DNA of 64,000 bases from Bemisia tabaci (taxonomy: Eukaryota > Arthropoda > Insecta > Hemiptera > Aleyrodidae), in the NCBI RefSeq assembly GCF_918797505.1, contig NC_092800.1:27922914-27986913 (forward strand), written 5' to 3'. Shown here in pieces: positions 45,651 to 57,450 of the stretch. The first letter of the stretch is position 1. Every line of letters starts with the position of its first letter. A program made the position numbers and the translations under genes. The notes under the pieces were generated by a model. That model had not been told where the DNA came from. It searched no databases and was given only the letters and a program-made list of their open reading frames with translations.

Positions 45651-46771
45651 TATTTTAATATTTTATTGATCTTGAATATTTTAGACAACATATGATTCAT
45701 CTCTCGCAAGTCCATTTCCATCGACCAACTTATCGTCCCCCCATCTCGTGGATAAGCCCGGACGCGCGCGCTGGAGTGCGGAGTGCAAAACAAAAAGCCA
45801 CTCTCCTCGGTTCCTTCACCGGAGACGACAGTCACCGCTCTTTTTCTTTCCCGGCGGGCTCGACCCAGACCCAGACCCGGCGCGACCGTGGCCGCGGCTG
45901 TGCGGGCAGCCGCGAGATGGGAAATCCGATTAGCTGGACGTAGGTGGCGTGCGCGGGCCGGGTGAAAGAGGATCCGGATATCAGGATATCAACAGTCAAC
46001 ATGCGGACAGTCGACGAGTACCGTTCTCGGTTAATTATTAATAAGAAATCTAGCTCGTATTAGCTGTGCCCCCGCCCCCGCCCCCTCTCCGCGAGTACTT
46101 AGACTTAAATGACCTTGTTAGAGCTGTGCGTAAGTTGCGCTTCGCCGAGTCATATTTGTGGGTTTTGCCCCTTCGCTTCCGATCTCCCTTCGGTCGGGTC
46201 CTTCCGACGTGACGACGGTCTTGGATCAGGGGTTCTCACAAGGACCTTTGAACATAGGTTGATCCAGGCACTTTAGAGGGGGCGAAATGGGGATCTAGGG
46301 GGCATCCCTTAAAGAATCATCGAAATTTTACTGCATCTAATTTGAAGTTTGAGTCAATATCGTCATGAATAATTACTAAATATTAGCTCTCTTCCTTCTT
46401 CTTTCCTCCGTTCCTTCCTTCTTTCTTTCTTCCCTTTTTCTTCCACATTTTTTGGACAAACGGGGGGCAGGCTTACGCCCCTCATAGATGCCAAAAAACC
46501 ACAATACTTTTCGTAAATTGCCGAAATTTTACAATCTGCCCAGGCATTTGATAAAAATGTCTAATTTCATTTTTGACCACGACCCATGTTTTGGGAGTCA
46601 CTGACGAAACTGTGTAAATCCGTCTTATTTTTTTCTCGTCGTGAATTTTTGAGTAAAACAAAAAACCGATCACAGATGTACACTCAAACGCGAAATTGTT
46701 CAATGGCCCGATGGAAAGGGGTGGGGGTTGCTGATCGGCGAGGGTGATGCCGACGAGAAGAGACCACCTTT
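45651..46771. other. Unannotated DNA with a CpG-rich block
   Basis: 45740-45970 is CpG-rich with open frames in several phases. 46020-46130 has GGTTAATTATTAATAAG and a run of CCCCCGCC. Regulatory or 5' gene-end function is possible but not shown. Confidence 0.25.
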
Positions 46772-47155
46772 TCAACCCCAAGTACTAGTGATCGCGATAA
46801 GTTGAAATTTTGGCGAAGAATATATCGCGATTTTGTAGACGTCAATTTAATGTAATATTAATGGTTGAATGAATGCGATAAATTGCGATTTGACTGCATG
46901 AATTTGCAAAAAAATTGCGATGATAAGGACGACGACCTATCGCAATATTATCGAACAAAAAATTGTGATAAATTGAGGTAAAATTTTGATTTTATCAAAC
47001 GTGATTTTATAGGTATAATTTTGAAAAAAGGTCGAGGATAATCGCTCAGATGTTGAGGATCCTATTGATTTTATCGCCAAAAAATCATGAGGAAATCGCA
47101 ACTTAACTTCAAAATATCGCAATTATTCCGTTGAAAAATCCGCTACTTGGGGCGC
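46772..47155. repeat. GCGATAAATTGCG-rich element (family H), uninterrupted copy
   Basis: The ends CCCCAAGTACTAGTGATCGC and TCCGCTACTTGGGG are inverted at the outer nine bases. The interior carries the ATCGCGATTTT-type words of the copies at 23510 and 24777. Confidence 0.7.
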
Positions 47156-47175
47156 GTGCACATCGGAGATAGCTA

Positions 47176-47397
47176 CAGCGAAAAAAAAGTGAAGTTGATT
47201 TTAACATTGTAGATGTAAAAAAAAAGTGTGCGAGAACTTTATTAAATGCTGAATTACCCGCCAAAGCAGTTAGTTTTACATCTTGGCATCGCTGAAGTAA
47301 CTGCTGTGGCAGGCATTTCAGCATTTTATAAGTTCTCGCACACTTTTTTTTAACATCCAGAATGTTAAATCAACTTCATTTTTTTTTTTCAGTGTAA
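47176..47397. mobile_element. Inverted-repeat element (family N), full copy
   Basis: GCGAAAAAAAAGTGAAGTTG and AAAGTGTGCGAGAACTT at the left are inverted at the right, which ends TTTTTTTTTCAGTG. About 220 bases, non-coding. Confidence 0.8.
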
Positions 47398-48994
47398 AAC
47401 TTGCGTGCCGATCATTGAAACTTTAAAGCAGCATTATAGGACATCGAAATGTGGTATTGTGTGTATTCAGGATTGGACTATGTCTTGTCTTGTCTTATGT
47501 CTTGTCGACATAGATTCAATAATCGGCCTGTCGGCCGGACGCCGTAATGACCCAGACCCAGTAACTTTGATCTCTTCAACTCTGCCTCGTTATCTTGATG
47601 AGTCGGGTGCTTGATCCATCGGTGAAACGGCCGCCGCCGTGTTTGCGATTGACCACAGGCCGCGTTTTCCTTATCACCCATCTTGTGGTGGGCTGATGGC
47701 GCCTCTGTCTGAGACCCTTCGATGATATTAATCGTATCAATCCATGTTAAAACTGGAAAGTTAAAAAACAAGTTTTTCCCGGAAAAATCTTTTGAGGGAA
47801 CTTTTATTCTCCGTTCAAAGATATCGCAATAACTCCGACAACTATGAATATCTTCTGAAACAAAAATCACATTTTTGGATTTACAAAAACTGTTATAACA
47901 AAGCCGTTATACAAAAACCAGACGTGGCAAAAATTAATTCATGAGAACAAATAATACCCTTGCCAAAGTTCGCCTGATAATTTTGAGAAAACGTTTTTCC
48001 TCCTTCCATTCGACTTTTGGAAGTGACATGTAGGGTTTTAACGCCAACTGATTCGATTGATGGGCGCGAATCACCGCAAATAAAGTAAAATGTTTGGCTG
48101 TTAACTTTAATGGGTCAAAAGTTATCGACAGGTAGAAATAGCATTTGAGCACCTCTGATATGAGCGGGTTAAAATAACCATTTTCAATTTTCGCTCTTTC
48201 AAAAATTCAAGTTCTTTTAAAATCGTTGAATTTTTAAAGGAAATTGAGAAGTTAGGAACTTATTTGCAATCCTTACTTCACTCAGGTTCCACATAGAATA
48301 CCAAGGAGATGATATGGACCGTGTTCAGCAAACTGGACCCAAGCTGTACATCGGCTATTGACATTTGATTGAGCAATTTAATTTACTACAAGAGGACGTT
48401 TCCGCGTATTCCTGTGAAAATGTTAAGGAATGGTTTCAGGACATTTTGTCAACGATGTTTTGTCCGCGCACCTTTTTTGTCCAGTAGTTTACTATAGTCG
48501 GTATGTAAAATTATATTTACATTATGGAAATGAGAAATTGAAAGTAAAAGAGGTGTTGTTATGGTTGCTCATTTTCTAAATGAAATGTTATTAATTTCTC
48601 CTTTTGAATCATCTTTTTAAATTGTCATTGATGAATATTTGGTTTTATTTCTATCCCTAAAATATTCGATGTACAATATACCTTATATATGTATACGTAC
48701 TTTTTTTATTTTTTTAATTTTTTCTTTACAAAATTATTACTTCATTTTAAACAAATATATATTTTTAAAACGTGGCAAATATTTATACAACTTTTTTCAA
48801 GCGACATTAATCTCAATGAGCCGCAGTTGTGCCAACAGAAACTGCAAATATGAATGAAAGAGGAAAAAAACCAAGAAGCACGCAATCTTTAGTTTTAACC
48901 CATTTGTACATCGATCTTTTAGAGTCAAATACGTCAAATTTTGAGCGTTTGGTTCTGCGTACACCTCGCTGCAGCACAATAAAAGCACAAAATG
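47398..48994. other. Unannotated DNA
   Basis: 47400-47530 contains decayed V-family words (CATAGATTCAATAATCGG). The rest is AT-rich, with no supported gene. Confidence 0.35.
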
Positions 48995-49510
48995 TAAAAG
49001 AAAAAATTAAAATGCTTTGGAAATCATTAAATTTGACATGGAACCACCAACATTTAAAAAACACACATTACATTATTATTCTCATTTGATAAATTGATAC
49101 ATATTTTTCCCATCGCGATTTAAATGAAAATAATCAATGCAGAGTGTGCAAATATTTCAACATCATGAGTTAAAAAACGCTGACTATGCGAGTGTAAATA
49201 TTAATAAGCCTAACAGAGCGGAGCAGCGTGCTGCCAGCGCGAGAGGCTCACTGGCGCCTACAAACCTAAGTGGGTACTTCACGCATTGCACAATGCTTGA
49301 AGTATCCACTTAGGTTTGTAGGCGCCAATGCGCGTTTCGCGCTGGCCGCCCGCCCGCCGTGCGGCAGCGCCTGAGGCAACTGTTTCACAACAGAGGTGTT
49401 GCACAGTATTTTACGAAATTGAACCTATTAAGAATGACCGGCATCCTTTAAAAGTACAGATCTTTCCTCGCAAAATAAATCAAGATACTTATCGTTCACA
49501 GGAAAAATCT
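48995..49510. repeat. Second copy of the family F core with GC-rich hairpin
   Basis: It is collinear with 19255-19775: CTTTGGAAATCATTAA, AACAGAGCGGAGC, the hairpin, GCCCGCCCGCCG and AATCAAGATACT in order. The AGCCGGCTATA subterminal repeats of the first copy are absent. Confidence 0.8.
49253..49326. repeat. Near-perfect 74-base hairpin, copy 2
   Basis: The arms start GGCGCCTACAAACCTAAG and close around a two-base loop. Relative to copy 1 both arms changed at the same paired position and both lost one base. Confidence 0.85.
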
Positions 49511-49644
49511 AAGAGCTTTTAGCTGAGGCAAATATAGAGGTTTATCCGGTTCAGGTATAACAAGGTGGGAATTTCTTTAAAGATAATTAAGTCCTGTTAC
49601 ACCAAAGAGGTGTAGAGAGTTTTCTGAATTTTGTCTCATGAAAT

Positions 49645-49791
49645 TGACGCTCCCCCATTATTTACTGCGCAGAAAATTCACTGAAATTTGCAAAAACATC
49701 TGCACAACCTTTTTCATGTAAAAAATTAAATTGCCAAATTAAATTTGGCAATAGCTGATGTGAATCGGTTCTTTTTTGCCTAACGGAGTCT
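49645..49791. repeat. Right part of a family L element
   Basis: CACTGAAATTTGCA, TTTCATGTAAAAAATTAAAT and TTTGGCAATAGCTGATGTG match the right half of the copy at 59963-60217. The left half is not recognisable. Confidence 0.6.
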
Positions 49792-50519
49792 AAATATTAT
49801 TTGTCCTAAGAAAGAATTGAAAGTAAAAGTTCTCCAGGAGAATAAAAGATATCACGGTCTGTTTACATCGCCCACCCAAGAGTTCACTTTCGGTTTGAAA
49901 TTTTTTGCAACATTACCCCTCCATCGATTATCAACAGTAAGATCTCCACTCTGCAAATTTCCACACGGGGACCTATCCGCAGCGAATAAATGGAAGCCGC
50001 ATGAATTTGAATCCCGATGAAAAACCATCGCACGACGGCACTAAAGATTTAACGGCCGAGCTTTATATTCATACTCTTGTAAAATTTTAATTTATTGCTT
50101 GTTGGGAGTCGAGGAGACGTTTGTCGGCAATTAAATTTTACTGCTCGCAATGCGTTATGAGCGATGCTCCTGGATGGAAAGCGGAGGAGGAAAGTATGAA
50201 TCGTTTTATCGCGAAAATCAGACTGCGCTTTGATGTACTTGGTTGAGCTTCCAACGCTCGGGGGCAAAAAACTGCACGGCACACGCGAATGTTTGCGTGA
50301 TCCCCGCCGAGTCGAGCTCCGGAGATGTTTGTAGAAGTTTAGTGGAGTGATGGATTTCTTGTAGAGCTGGATTTTGCGAAGTTGCCACAGTGAAGCAAAA
50401 CCTGCAAACTCGGAAATGTTCATAAATGCTCTCTGTATATCGAAATAATGTAAATACAATAGTAATCGCACTTGAATCAATGAAAAGCGGCAAGATCTGT
50501 ATCGATAGCTAAAGTGAAA
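49792..50519. other. Unannotated DNA
   Basis: 50045-50175 has TTTAATTTATT and GGCAATTAAATTTTA words in moderately complex sequence. The 170-codon minus-strand frame at 50049-50561 has no recognisable domain or splice support. Confidence 0.3.
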
Positions 50520-50765
50520 GACCACGTATGTACGTTCGTCACGTTGCAGACTTCCCGTCATACTTTTTTTTTCTGTGCAAAACTGAATGGCGTAATTTAT
50601 TGAAAACTTCCATGATTTTTCTTCTATGTTAGAAGAATATTCTGTATCAATTCCAATTTTCTGTTCAAATTTTTCAGTTATAAAATTTGGTAGTTTCTCC
50701 TCGAAAAAATTAAGTTTGAGCAGGCATTTTTGAACACTGGAATGGAGATACGTGGTTTTGCAGTT
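50520..50765. repeat. Dispersed repeat with GGAGATACGTGG end
   Basis: ACCACGTATG at the left and GGAGATACGTGGTTTTGCAG at the right, with the same interior words as 6650-6890. Confidence 0.5.
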
Positions 50766-51556
50766 TGGCCATCAATATATAGATATACGTTCACATGATC
50801 ACAAATATGGAGATATAAGGTTTAAACAGAGATATTTTATAAATCCATTCATTTCTATCCATTTAACCATTATTTTTAGGCGTTTCAAATACGACACAGC
50901 CCAAAATAAAATTCCATCTGTATTCAAAGAATGTAATTCATAAATCAGTGAAAAGCAATAAGACGTATATGTCACTAGACAGTCATAGAATCACACAGAC
51001 CTGAGGTAATAAAATTTAAACAAACCAGTTTTATTTAAGACAACGTGTGCGTTCAACTCATTTGCCCATTAAAAAGATAAGAGAATTATAGTTGTAAAAT
51101 ATTGCACAGACATAATAAATGACCAATCACCATCCTACGGTTGTCAAAATGACCGCTTAAGTCAGACATTTTGTTGAAATTTGACAGCTGTATAATGGCA
51201 AAGCACTGACCAAAGGCTCCGCGATCTTAAGTGCTTAATGTTTAGGGCGTTAAAATTTAAAACCATCTTGACTCACTTCCTTTCAGTTTTTATTTGCGGT
51301 CGGTCATCCATTTGTTTCAGCGAATTTACTCTGCCCATCAAAAACCTGTCCTCTCATCACGCAGTTGACTTCCTCCTTACCAGCACAACTCGGGAACGCA
51401 TTATTTTAAGAAGAATGTCAGCTTTCATTGAATTAAGTAAAGCAAAGTAACTAAACGTTCGCAAAGCCGAATTCTAAGAATAGTAAAGAATTAATTCTGT
51501 AACTAAAAATACGAGTAGCTCCTCGCTCCGATTTCTGCTAGCCAATCAAGTAATGA
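50766..51556. other. Unannotated AT-rich DNA
   Basis: No gene or repeat recognised. Confidence 0.35.
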
Positions 51557-51780
51557 TATTTGGACTTCATTTTGCAATTTGGACCTATAAATTCTGGCTC
51601 TTATGGTAAAACACTTAGGTGCATAGGGAAACTAATGGCACATACGCTGTTTTTAGACCGGGCTAGAATTTATAGTTCCAAATTGCAAAATTTAGTCCAT
51701 TTGAACGTATTTATGCCAAAAGAATGTAGGCAAACCCTATGCACATAATTTCTTTAAGCATAAATACGTCCATTTAAAGA
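51557..51780. repeat. Composite foldback (family P)
   Basis: ATTTTGCAATTTGGACCTAT and its inverse (51667-51695) form one hairpin. AACGTATTTATGCC with GCATAAATACGT forms another next to it. The first hairpin recurs at 61550-61693. Confidence 0.65.
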
Positions 51781-52513
51781 TACAATTTTGCCGATCCCCA
51801 CTCTGCAATACTATAGTGATAGAGCTTCAAAAATGAGTTTATTGCTTTGTTAGTCAGGTAGATTTTACAAAATTGGACGAAATTATGACATAAGGAGCTA
51901 AGAGAAAAATTTTCAATTTTTGGTCGTCAAAAGATTTACATCCTTGGTAACGTAAGCTACTCAAAAACTTACAAATTTTCCAAAAAAAAAAAAAACCTAA
52001 CTCGTTCAGCTCAAAGGGACGGGGCCTAGTAATAAAAAATAAAGAAATTTGTCGCACATTTGTCGATCTGCCACGTTGTCCTCAAACACGGAGCTTGACA
52101 TCATTATAAAATGCACTTCAACTCCATTCAATCTTCCGCCATTTCTAAGGTGAAACGGATACAAATCAAAGTGCTCCGGGGTCAAGAAATTGCCTACTCG
52201 TAAAATTTGAAGGCGTTTCGTCAAACGCGGTGACAGTTGGCACTTTTTTGAAATACCGATTCTCGAACGGAATGATTTCATTGAAAGAGCAAATTTCATC
52301 GCCCTCGATGAATTCGCGGGTTGTCGAGGAGAGCAATGAAATGGCAGAAATTGACGTCATTTTTTGAGAATCAACAGTAGGTCCACTTTGTCCTAAAACA
52401 TGGAGCTTGACAACGTTATGAAACGCATTTTAATCTTTGTCCAACTGGTGAAACAGCACGGCGAAAAATCGGTAGGATAAAAGAATGGACTTAAGAGCAA
52501 TGCCCTAGTCGTT
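51781..52513. other. Unannotated DNA
   Basis: No gene recognised. An A-run lies at about 51981-51994. Confidence 0.3.
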
Positions 52514-52588
52514 AGTGAAGAAGAAGAAGAAGAAGAAGAAGAAGAAGAAGAAGAAGAAGAAGAAGAAGAAGAAGAAGAAGAAGGAGAA

Positions 52589-52619
<31 letters not shown>

Positions 52620-53135
52620 AAGGAGAAGGAGAAGAAGGAGAATAAGAAGAAGAAGAAGAAGAAGAAGGAGAAGAAGAAGAAGAAGAAGAAGAAGAAGAAG
52701 AAGGAGAAGAAGAAGAAGAAGAAGAAGAAGAAGAAAAAGATTAATAATTAGAAGAAGAAGAAGACAAAGAAGCAGAAGAAGACGAAGGTGGAGAAGGAAA
52801 AGAAGAAGAAAAAGGGAATGAAAAGGAGTGGAAGAAGGGAGAGGAGAAGGAAAAGGAGAAGGAGAAGGAAAAGGAGAAGGAGAGGGAAAAGGAGAAGGAG
52901 AGGGAAAATGAGAAGGAGAGGGAAAATGAGAAGGAGAGGGAAAATGAGAGGGAAGAGGAGAATGAAAAGGAGAGGGAGAATGAAGAGGAGAAGGAAAAGG
53001 AGAAGGAGAAGGGGAAAAAAGGAGGAGAAGAAGGAGCCGGAGCAGGAGAAGGAGCAGGAGAATTAAAAGGAGAAGAAGAAGAAGAAGAAAAGAAGACGAA
53101 GAAAAAGAAGAAAAAGAAGAAGAGGAAGTACCTGA
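52514..53135 (+). repeat. Long purine microsatellite (GAA)n passing into (GGAGAA)n
   Basis: About 620 bases with almost only A and G on this strand. 52518-52740 is mainly GAA, and 52790-53130 is mainly GGAGAAGGA-like words. Lys/Glu/Arg-rich open frames over it are artefacts of the repeat. Confidence 0.95.
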
Positions 53136-53684
53136 AAATAACCCAAAGTAACCACTAACACGGACACTTTAAAATTTTTAACACAAGTCTAAAATTGAAC
53201 GCCGCGTCCCGTCCAGGGATGACACCGCACGATTTCGGCATGCAGATGGTCCTCAATCGTCGATCAAGATGAGGCATCATTCTTCGACGACACCCAGCGC
53301 AAAAGGCATGGAAACGGCGCCTACGAATCACGCCTTACGCTTGGTGGCCCATGCTAAAAACCGCGTACCCAGATACAGATCCTCGATGGAGATACGTGGT
53401 TATTTTTTAGGATATCTCATGCATAATGCCTTATGTCCGGAGCGCGCGGCGATGCGATGCGGCGCCCGGTATCACTGGCACCTACTTACCTAATAACCCT
53501 GCCTCGGCGTGGCGCTGCCTCTCTTCGCTGCACTCCCTATCTCATTTTGCTTTATTTCACTCGCTTTTTTATCATAACCGGTACCCCGCTGCTAGCCGGG
53601 CCCGCTTGCCGAAATGGGCGCGAAAAGAGCATTTCATCAAATTTTCTTGCGCAGTTTCGTTGCCAGGCTCTGTCCACACGAGCG
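53136..53684. other. Moderately GC-rich unannotated DNA
   Basis: Overlapping open frames in two phases at 53426-53690 have no recognisable domain. GGAGATACGTGGT near 53388 is a lone terminal word of the GATACGTGG family. Confidence 0.3.
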
Positions 53685-54000
53685 CACTGAAAAAAAATTC
53701 ACGGCGTTTTTACCAAGGCCCGTTGAAACCTTTACCATCTCACTTTTTTTTACCAATTATTGGTAATTTTACTTAGACAAACGGGTAAGCTTACCTAAAA
53801 ACCGGTAATTTTACTGTTTATTTTTAGATAAGAATCCCACTTTTATTGGTAATCAATTCCCGGTAACTTTGACATTTTATCTCGCTATTTCTACCACAGT
53901 CGATAAAAAATATTGGCGTTTTTACCAAGGTCCAGTAAAATTACAAAGAAAGCTCAATACTTTTACCGAGATTTCTCGGTAACTACCGAAAAAACTACCA
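53685..54000 (+). mobile_element. TTACC-rich element (family B), 3'-truncated
   Basis: CACTGAAAAAAAATTCACGG onward is collinear with 1766-2085, then diverges after TTTCTCGGTAA. Confidence 0.8.
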
Positions 54001-54369
54001 ATAGTCCGAATAATTTAATGGAAAAAACGCAAGAAAGTGGGAAATCAAAGCTAAAATCAAACAGAGTGGCTGACACGTTATGGGGTACTTTTAACCCTTT
54101 CCTCGACCAGGAAACAAAAATATACAATTCAAAAAAATGTAATTGCAACATGCATTGTGATATTACATTTACAATCGGTGTTTGCTGTGTATTTTGTGAT
54201 CTAGCGCTGAGTACGGACTTGATGTCCGAAATGTGCATCCACTGAACTAAAAATGAACCACATGCGTGTAGAGGCAAGACTTTTCTCCTTTATCAATTTC
54301 TTTTGATACTAACACGCAAAATTCGTTACCATTATGAATTATTTTAAAAACCCTTAGACTCCCATTTGT

Positions 54370-54545
54370 AATAACCAGAAAGAGAGGTTCTTATTATCCC
54401 CAATAAGGGTCTGAGGGTTTTTTTTATTTTTGTACTTTTGTATTCATGTTTCCTGGTCGAGGAGGGTGTTGGAACCTCCTCGAAACGTCTCAGGCATTCC
54501 GTTTCTATTTATGTTTTCCTTTGCTTGTGTATCGTTTTTTTTAGC
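54370..54545. repeat. Dispersed repeat with CTGGTCGAGG word, copy 2
   Basis: Collinear with 37745-37930 (AGGGGTT/AGGGTTT, poly-T, CCTGGTCGAGGAGGG, TTGGAACC, CAGGCA). Confidence 0.5.
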
Positions 54546-54890
54546 ATTAGATAAGCCGCATCTAAGCAATCTGATAAATGTTTCCTCTTGAAAATTTCAC
54601 GCATAACATGATAGATGGACGACGGAAGTCAACTCCTAACTAAGAGATTAACGTTTTTAGTTTAAATTGGTTACTGGAGCTCTGAATTCTCCGCTCATAA
54701 AACACAATTATAAAAACAGTCTACTTGAATCAAAGTGCGTACGACAAAGGTATTTGCAGACTTTTTCATCGACCAATATTCCAATGTGTGTGCAATGATC
54801 AATGTGTTAGCAACGTGTGACAGCTGAGCCAAAGCACCGAGATTGAGGTTGCCATATTTTCATACAGCCCAGAGACTGACTCAAAATCTG
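54546..54890. repeat. Degenerate copy of family D
   Basis: AATCTGATAAATGTTTCC, AAAATTTCACGCAnAACA and TCAACTCCnAAC follow the family D order, as does GAGATTGAGGTTGCCA further on. The terminal GGACCACTAG is not present. Confidence 0.45.
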
Positions 54891-55255
54891 TCGCTTCTCT
54901 CCCGAAATAATGCAACTATATTTTGATATTACCAAATTATCCCTCGGAAATTGTATGTTTACCTGGAGAATCTTGGGCTCTCTAACTCAAAATTTCACTG
55001 ACTTTTCCTCTAATCTTATGCAAAAATCAGACAATTTCCGGAAAAAACTCGCACAGATGCACTCTTGTAAAAAATTGAATTTTTCAACCAATTTTGCATC
55101 CTGGGAATAAAATTACGTTCCTCTATTTGGAAAACGACGCATTATACCCAGAATTTGAAAAACATATTCATTTTTTAAATTTTTGGGATTGTAGCATGGT
55201 AGGGGTTTAACTTTAAGACCCATACTCATTGAAAAAAAAAAAATTCTTATTTTTC

Positions 55256-55569
55256 CTACTCGGAGAAACTAACTTCGTGCGTGGGACCCTAAGTTGAGGT
55301 CATATCGATCTCTGAAGTTTTCAGGTCACGTACCTAAAAACTTGAGGTCCAGCTGCCGAAGTTCGGGTCCGACATCTGAAGTACTTCGATATATACCGAG
55401 GGGTTCGGGTCACACATCTGAAGTACTCCGGTACATACCAAAGTGCCTCGATGTCTGACCCGAACTTCGGCAGCTCGACCTCAAGTTTTCGGATGCGTGA
55501 TCAGAAAACTATCGATATCCATATGACCTCAACTTCGGGTCCCATGCATGAAGTTTTTTTTCTCCGTAT
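55256..55569. mobile_element. Palindromic element with TACTCGGAGAAA end
   Basis: TACTCGGAGAAACTAACTTC and the inverse GAAGTTTTTTTTCTCCGTA bound an interior in which GTCATATCGAT, CTTGAGGTC and GAAGTTCGGGTC are each inverted in the right half. About 314 bases, non-coding. Confidence 0.8.
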
Positions 55570-55689
55570 AAAGGAGAATTTACTGTAATTCGTTCGATTC
55601 AAACTGCGATACCGACGTACATAATTTTGGCTTTCAGCAAGGCCGGATCTATTTTTCTCTCTATATATTTACCTCGACTCAGTTTCCAG

Positions 55690-56990
55690 CCGGCGGGCTG
55701 ATTGTTGAAATAGGTAGACAAAGTGATAGACACAGAAGAAAAAAAGGATACGGAGGGATCTTATTGGTGGAAGCGGGTGGTTGCAATAGACAAGAGAGGT
55801 ATAAAATAGACTACCTAACGGTAACCCACGAGAGACTTAAACGCAGAGTTCAACCAATTCAATAAATGACACCCAAAACTCATCGATGTCACTTTGCACC
55901 TTTGTTGATGACACATCTGTTTCGAGATAAAAAAGTAGACCAGCGGGCCGATTATTGAAACTCATAGACAAAGCTATAGACAAAGACGATAAAAGGTATT
56001 TGGAGGGATCCTTTTGGTGAAAGTAGGTGGTTGCAATAGACAAGAGAGGTAAATAATAGACTACCTAACGGCAACCCACGAGAGACTTAAACGCAGAGTT
56101 AGAAAAAACAACTAATTCAATAAATGACACCCAAAACTCATCGATGTCACTTTGCACCTTCGTTGATGACACATCTGTTTCGAGATAAACAAGTAGACGA
56201 GCGGGCCGATTATTGAAACTTATAGACGAAGCTATAGACAAAAACGACAAAAGGGATTTGGAGGGATCCTATTGGTTAAAGCAGGTGGTGGCAATAGACA
56301 AGAGAGGTAGATAATAGACTACCTAACGGCAACCCACGAGAGACTTAAACGCAGAGTTAGAAAAAACAACCAATTCAATAAATGACACCCAAAACTCATC
56401 GATGTCACTTTGCGCCTTCGTTGATGACACATCTGTTTCGAGATAAACAAGTAGACGAGCGGGCCGATTATTGAAACTTATAGACGAAGCTATAGACAAA
56501 AACGACAAAAGGGATTTGGAGGGATCCTATTGGTTAAAGCAGGTGGTGGCAATAGACAGGAGAGGTAGATAATAGACTACCTAACGGCAACCCACGAGAA
56601 ACTTAAACGCAGAATTAGAAAAAACAACCAATTCAATAAATGACACCCAAAACTCATCGATGTCACTTTGCACCTTTGTTGATGACACATCTGTTTCGAG
56701 ATAAAAAAGTAAACCAGCGGGCCGATTATTTAAACTTATAGACAAAGCTATAGACAAAGACGACAAAAGGGATTTGGAGGGATCCTTTTGGTGAAAGCAG
56801 GTGGCGGCTTAGATAATAGACTACCTAACGGCAACACTAGAAACCCGGCAAAGACCCTACAGTTCTTCCAATATTTTCCCCCTTAGTCTATAAGATCCAC
56901 CCATTGCAACCAAATAGGATCACTCCATACTCTCTATGTCTTCTTTGTCTATCAATTATTCGTCTATCACTTTCAACAATTAGCCCGCAG
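55690..56990. repeat. V-family tandem array (about 258-base unit, four units) within inverted ends
   Basis: The unit start CGAGAnACTTAAACGCAGA occurs at 55829, 56079, 56337 and 56595, giving spacings of 250, 258 and 258 bases; the last unit runs to about 56838. Units two and three differ at only a few positions. The array is framed by V-family ends (GCGGGCTGATTGTTGAAAT at 55692 and the inverse CAACAATTAGCCCGC near 56980). Confidence 0.88.
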
Positions 56991-57197
56991 GAAACGCCAC
57001 TGGCAGGGGTAGCAAAAACCCTTATTTTCCGGTACCCTTGGCAAGGATGCCCCGGCGAAGAAAGCACTGTGGACACGTTTCCTGACCCCGGTTCGTTTGA
57101 CCCCGGCCCAGCTCGGTACTCCCCTGAGCCGCGCTGGATCCTAGAAAGCGGTTTCAATTGAATTTTTCTCCTCTTTTCGTCTCGAGCCACCGCCACG

Positions 57198-57450
57198 CTG
57201 CCGTGCTAAGGAAGAACCCCGTATCAACATCCGAGCGTTGCCAAATTTCCTTCTATAAACTGATTATCTTTGAGGCAAATTATGAATGTATTTCCTTGAA
57301 ATTTTCAGAATCTGTAGATAAAATTGTCACCTGAGTTATCTGAAAAATTGGGAGGAAAATATTCATAAACTTACCAGGAAATTCGCATTTTATGAGAGGA
57401 AATTTGGCAACGCCTGAAGGTTCATACGGCGTTCTTCCTTAGCACGGCAG
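57198..57450 (+). mobile_element. Family C element, copy 5
   Basis: CTGCCGTGCTAAGGAAGAAC to CTTAGCACGGCAG, flanked by CACG on both sides (57194-57197 and 57451-57454). Confidence 0.88.

Noticed and set aside
50049..50561. 170-codon minus-strand frame
   Set aside because: No recognisable domain, no splice borders, and its start lies in a dispersed repeat.
52515..53066. Lys- and Arg-rich open frames
   Set aside because: They are direct translations of GAA and GGAGAA microsatellite units and have no independent coding evidence.
55829..56838. Regular repeats that might suggest a CRISPR array
   Set aside because: The 258-base units are repeated whole with no short repeat-spacer pattern, and the sequence is clearly eukaryotic.
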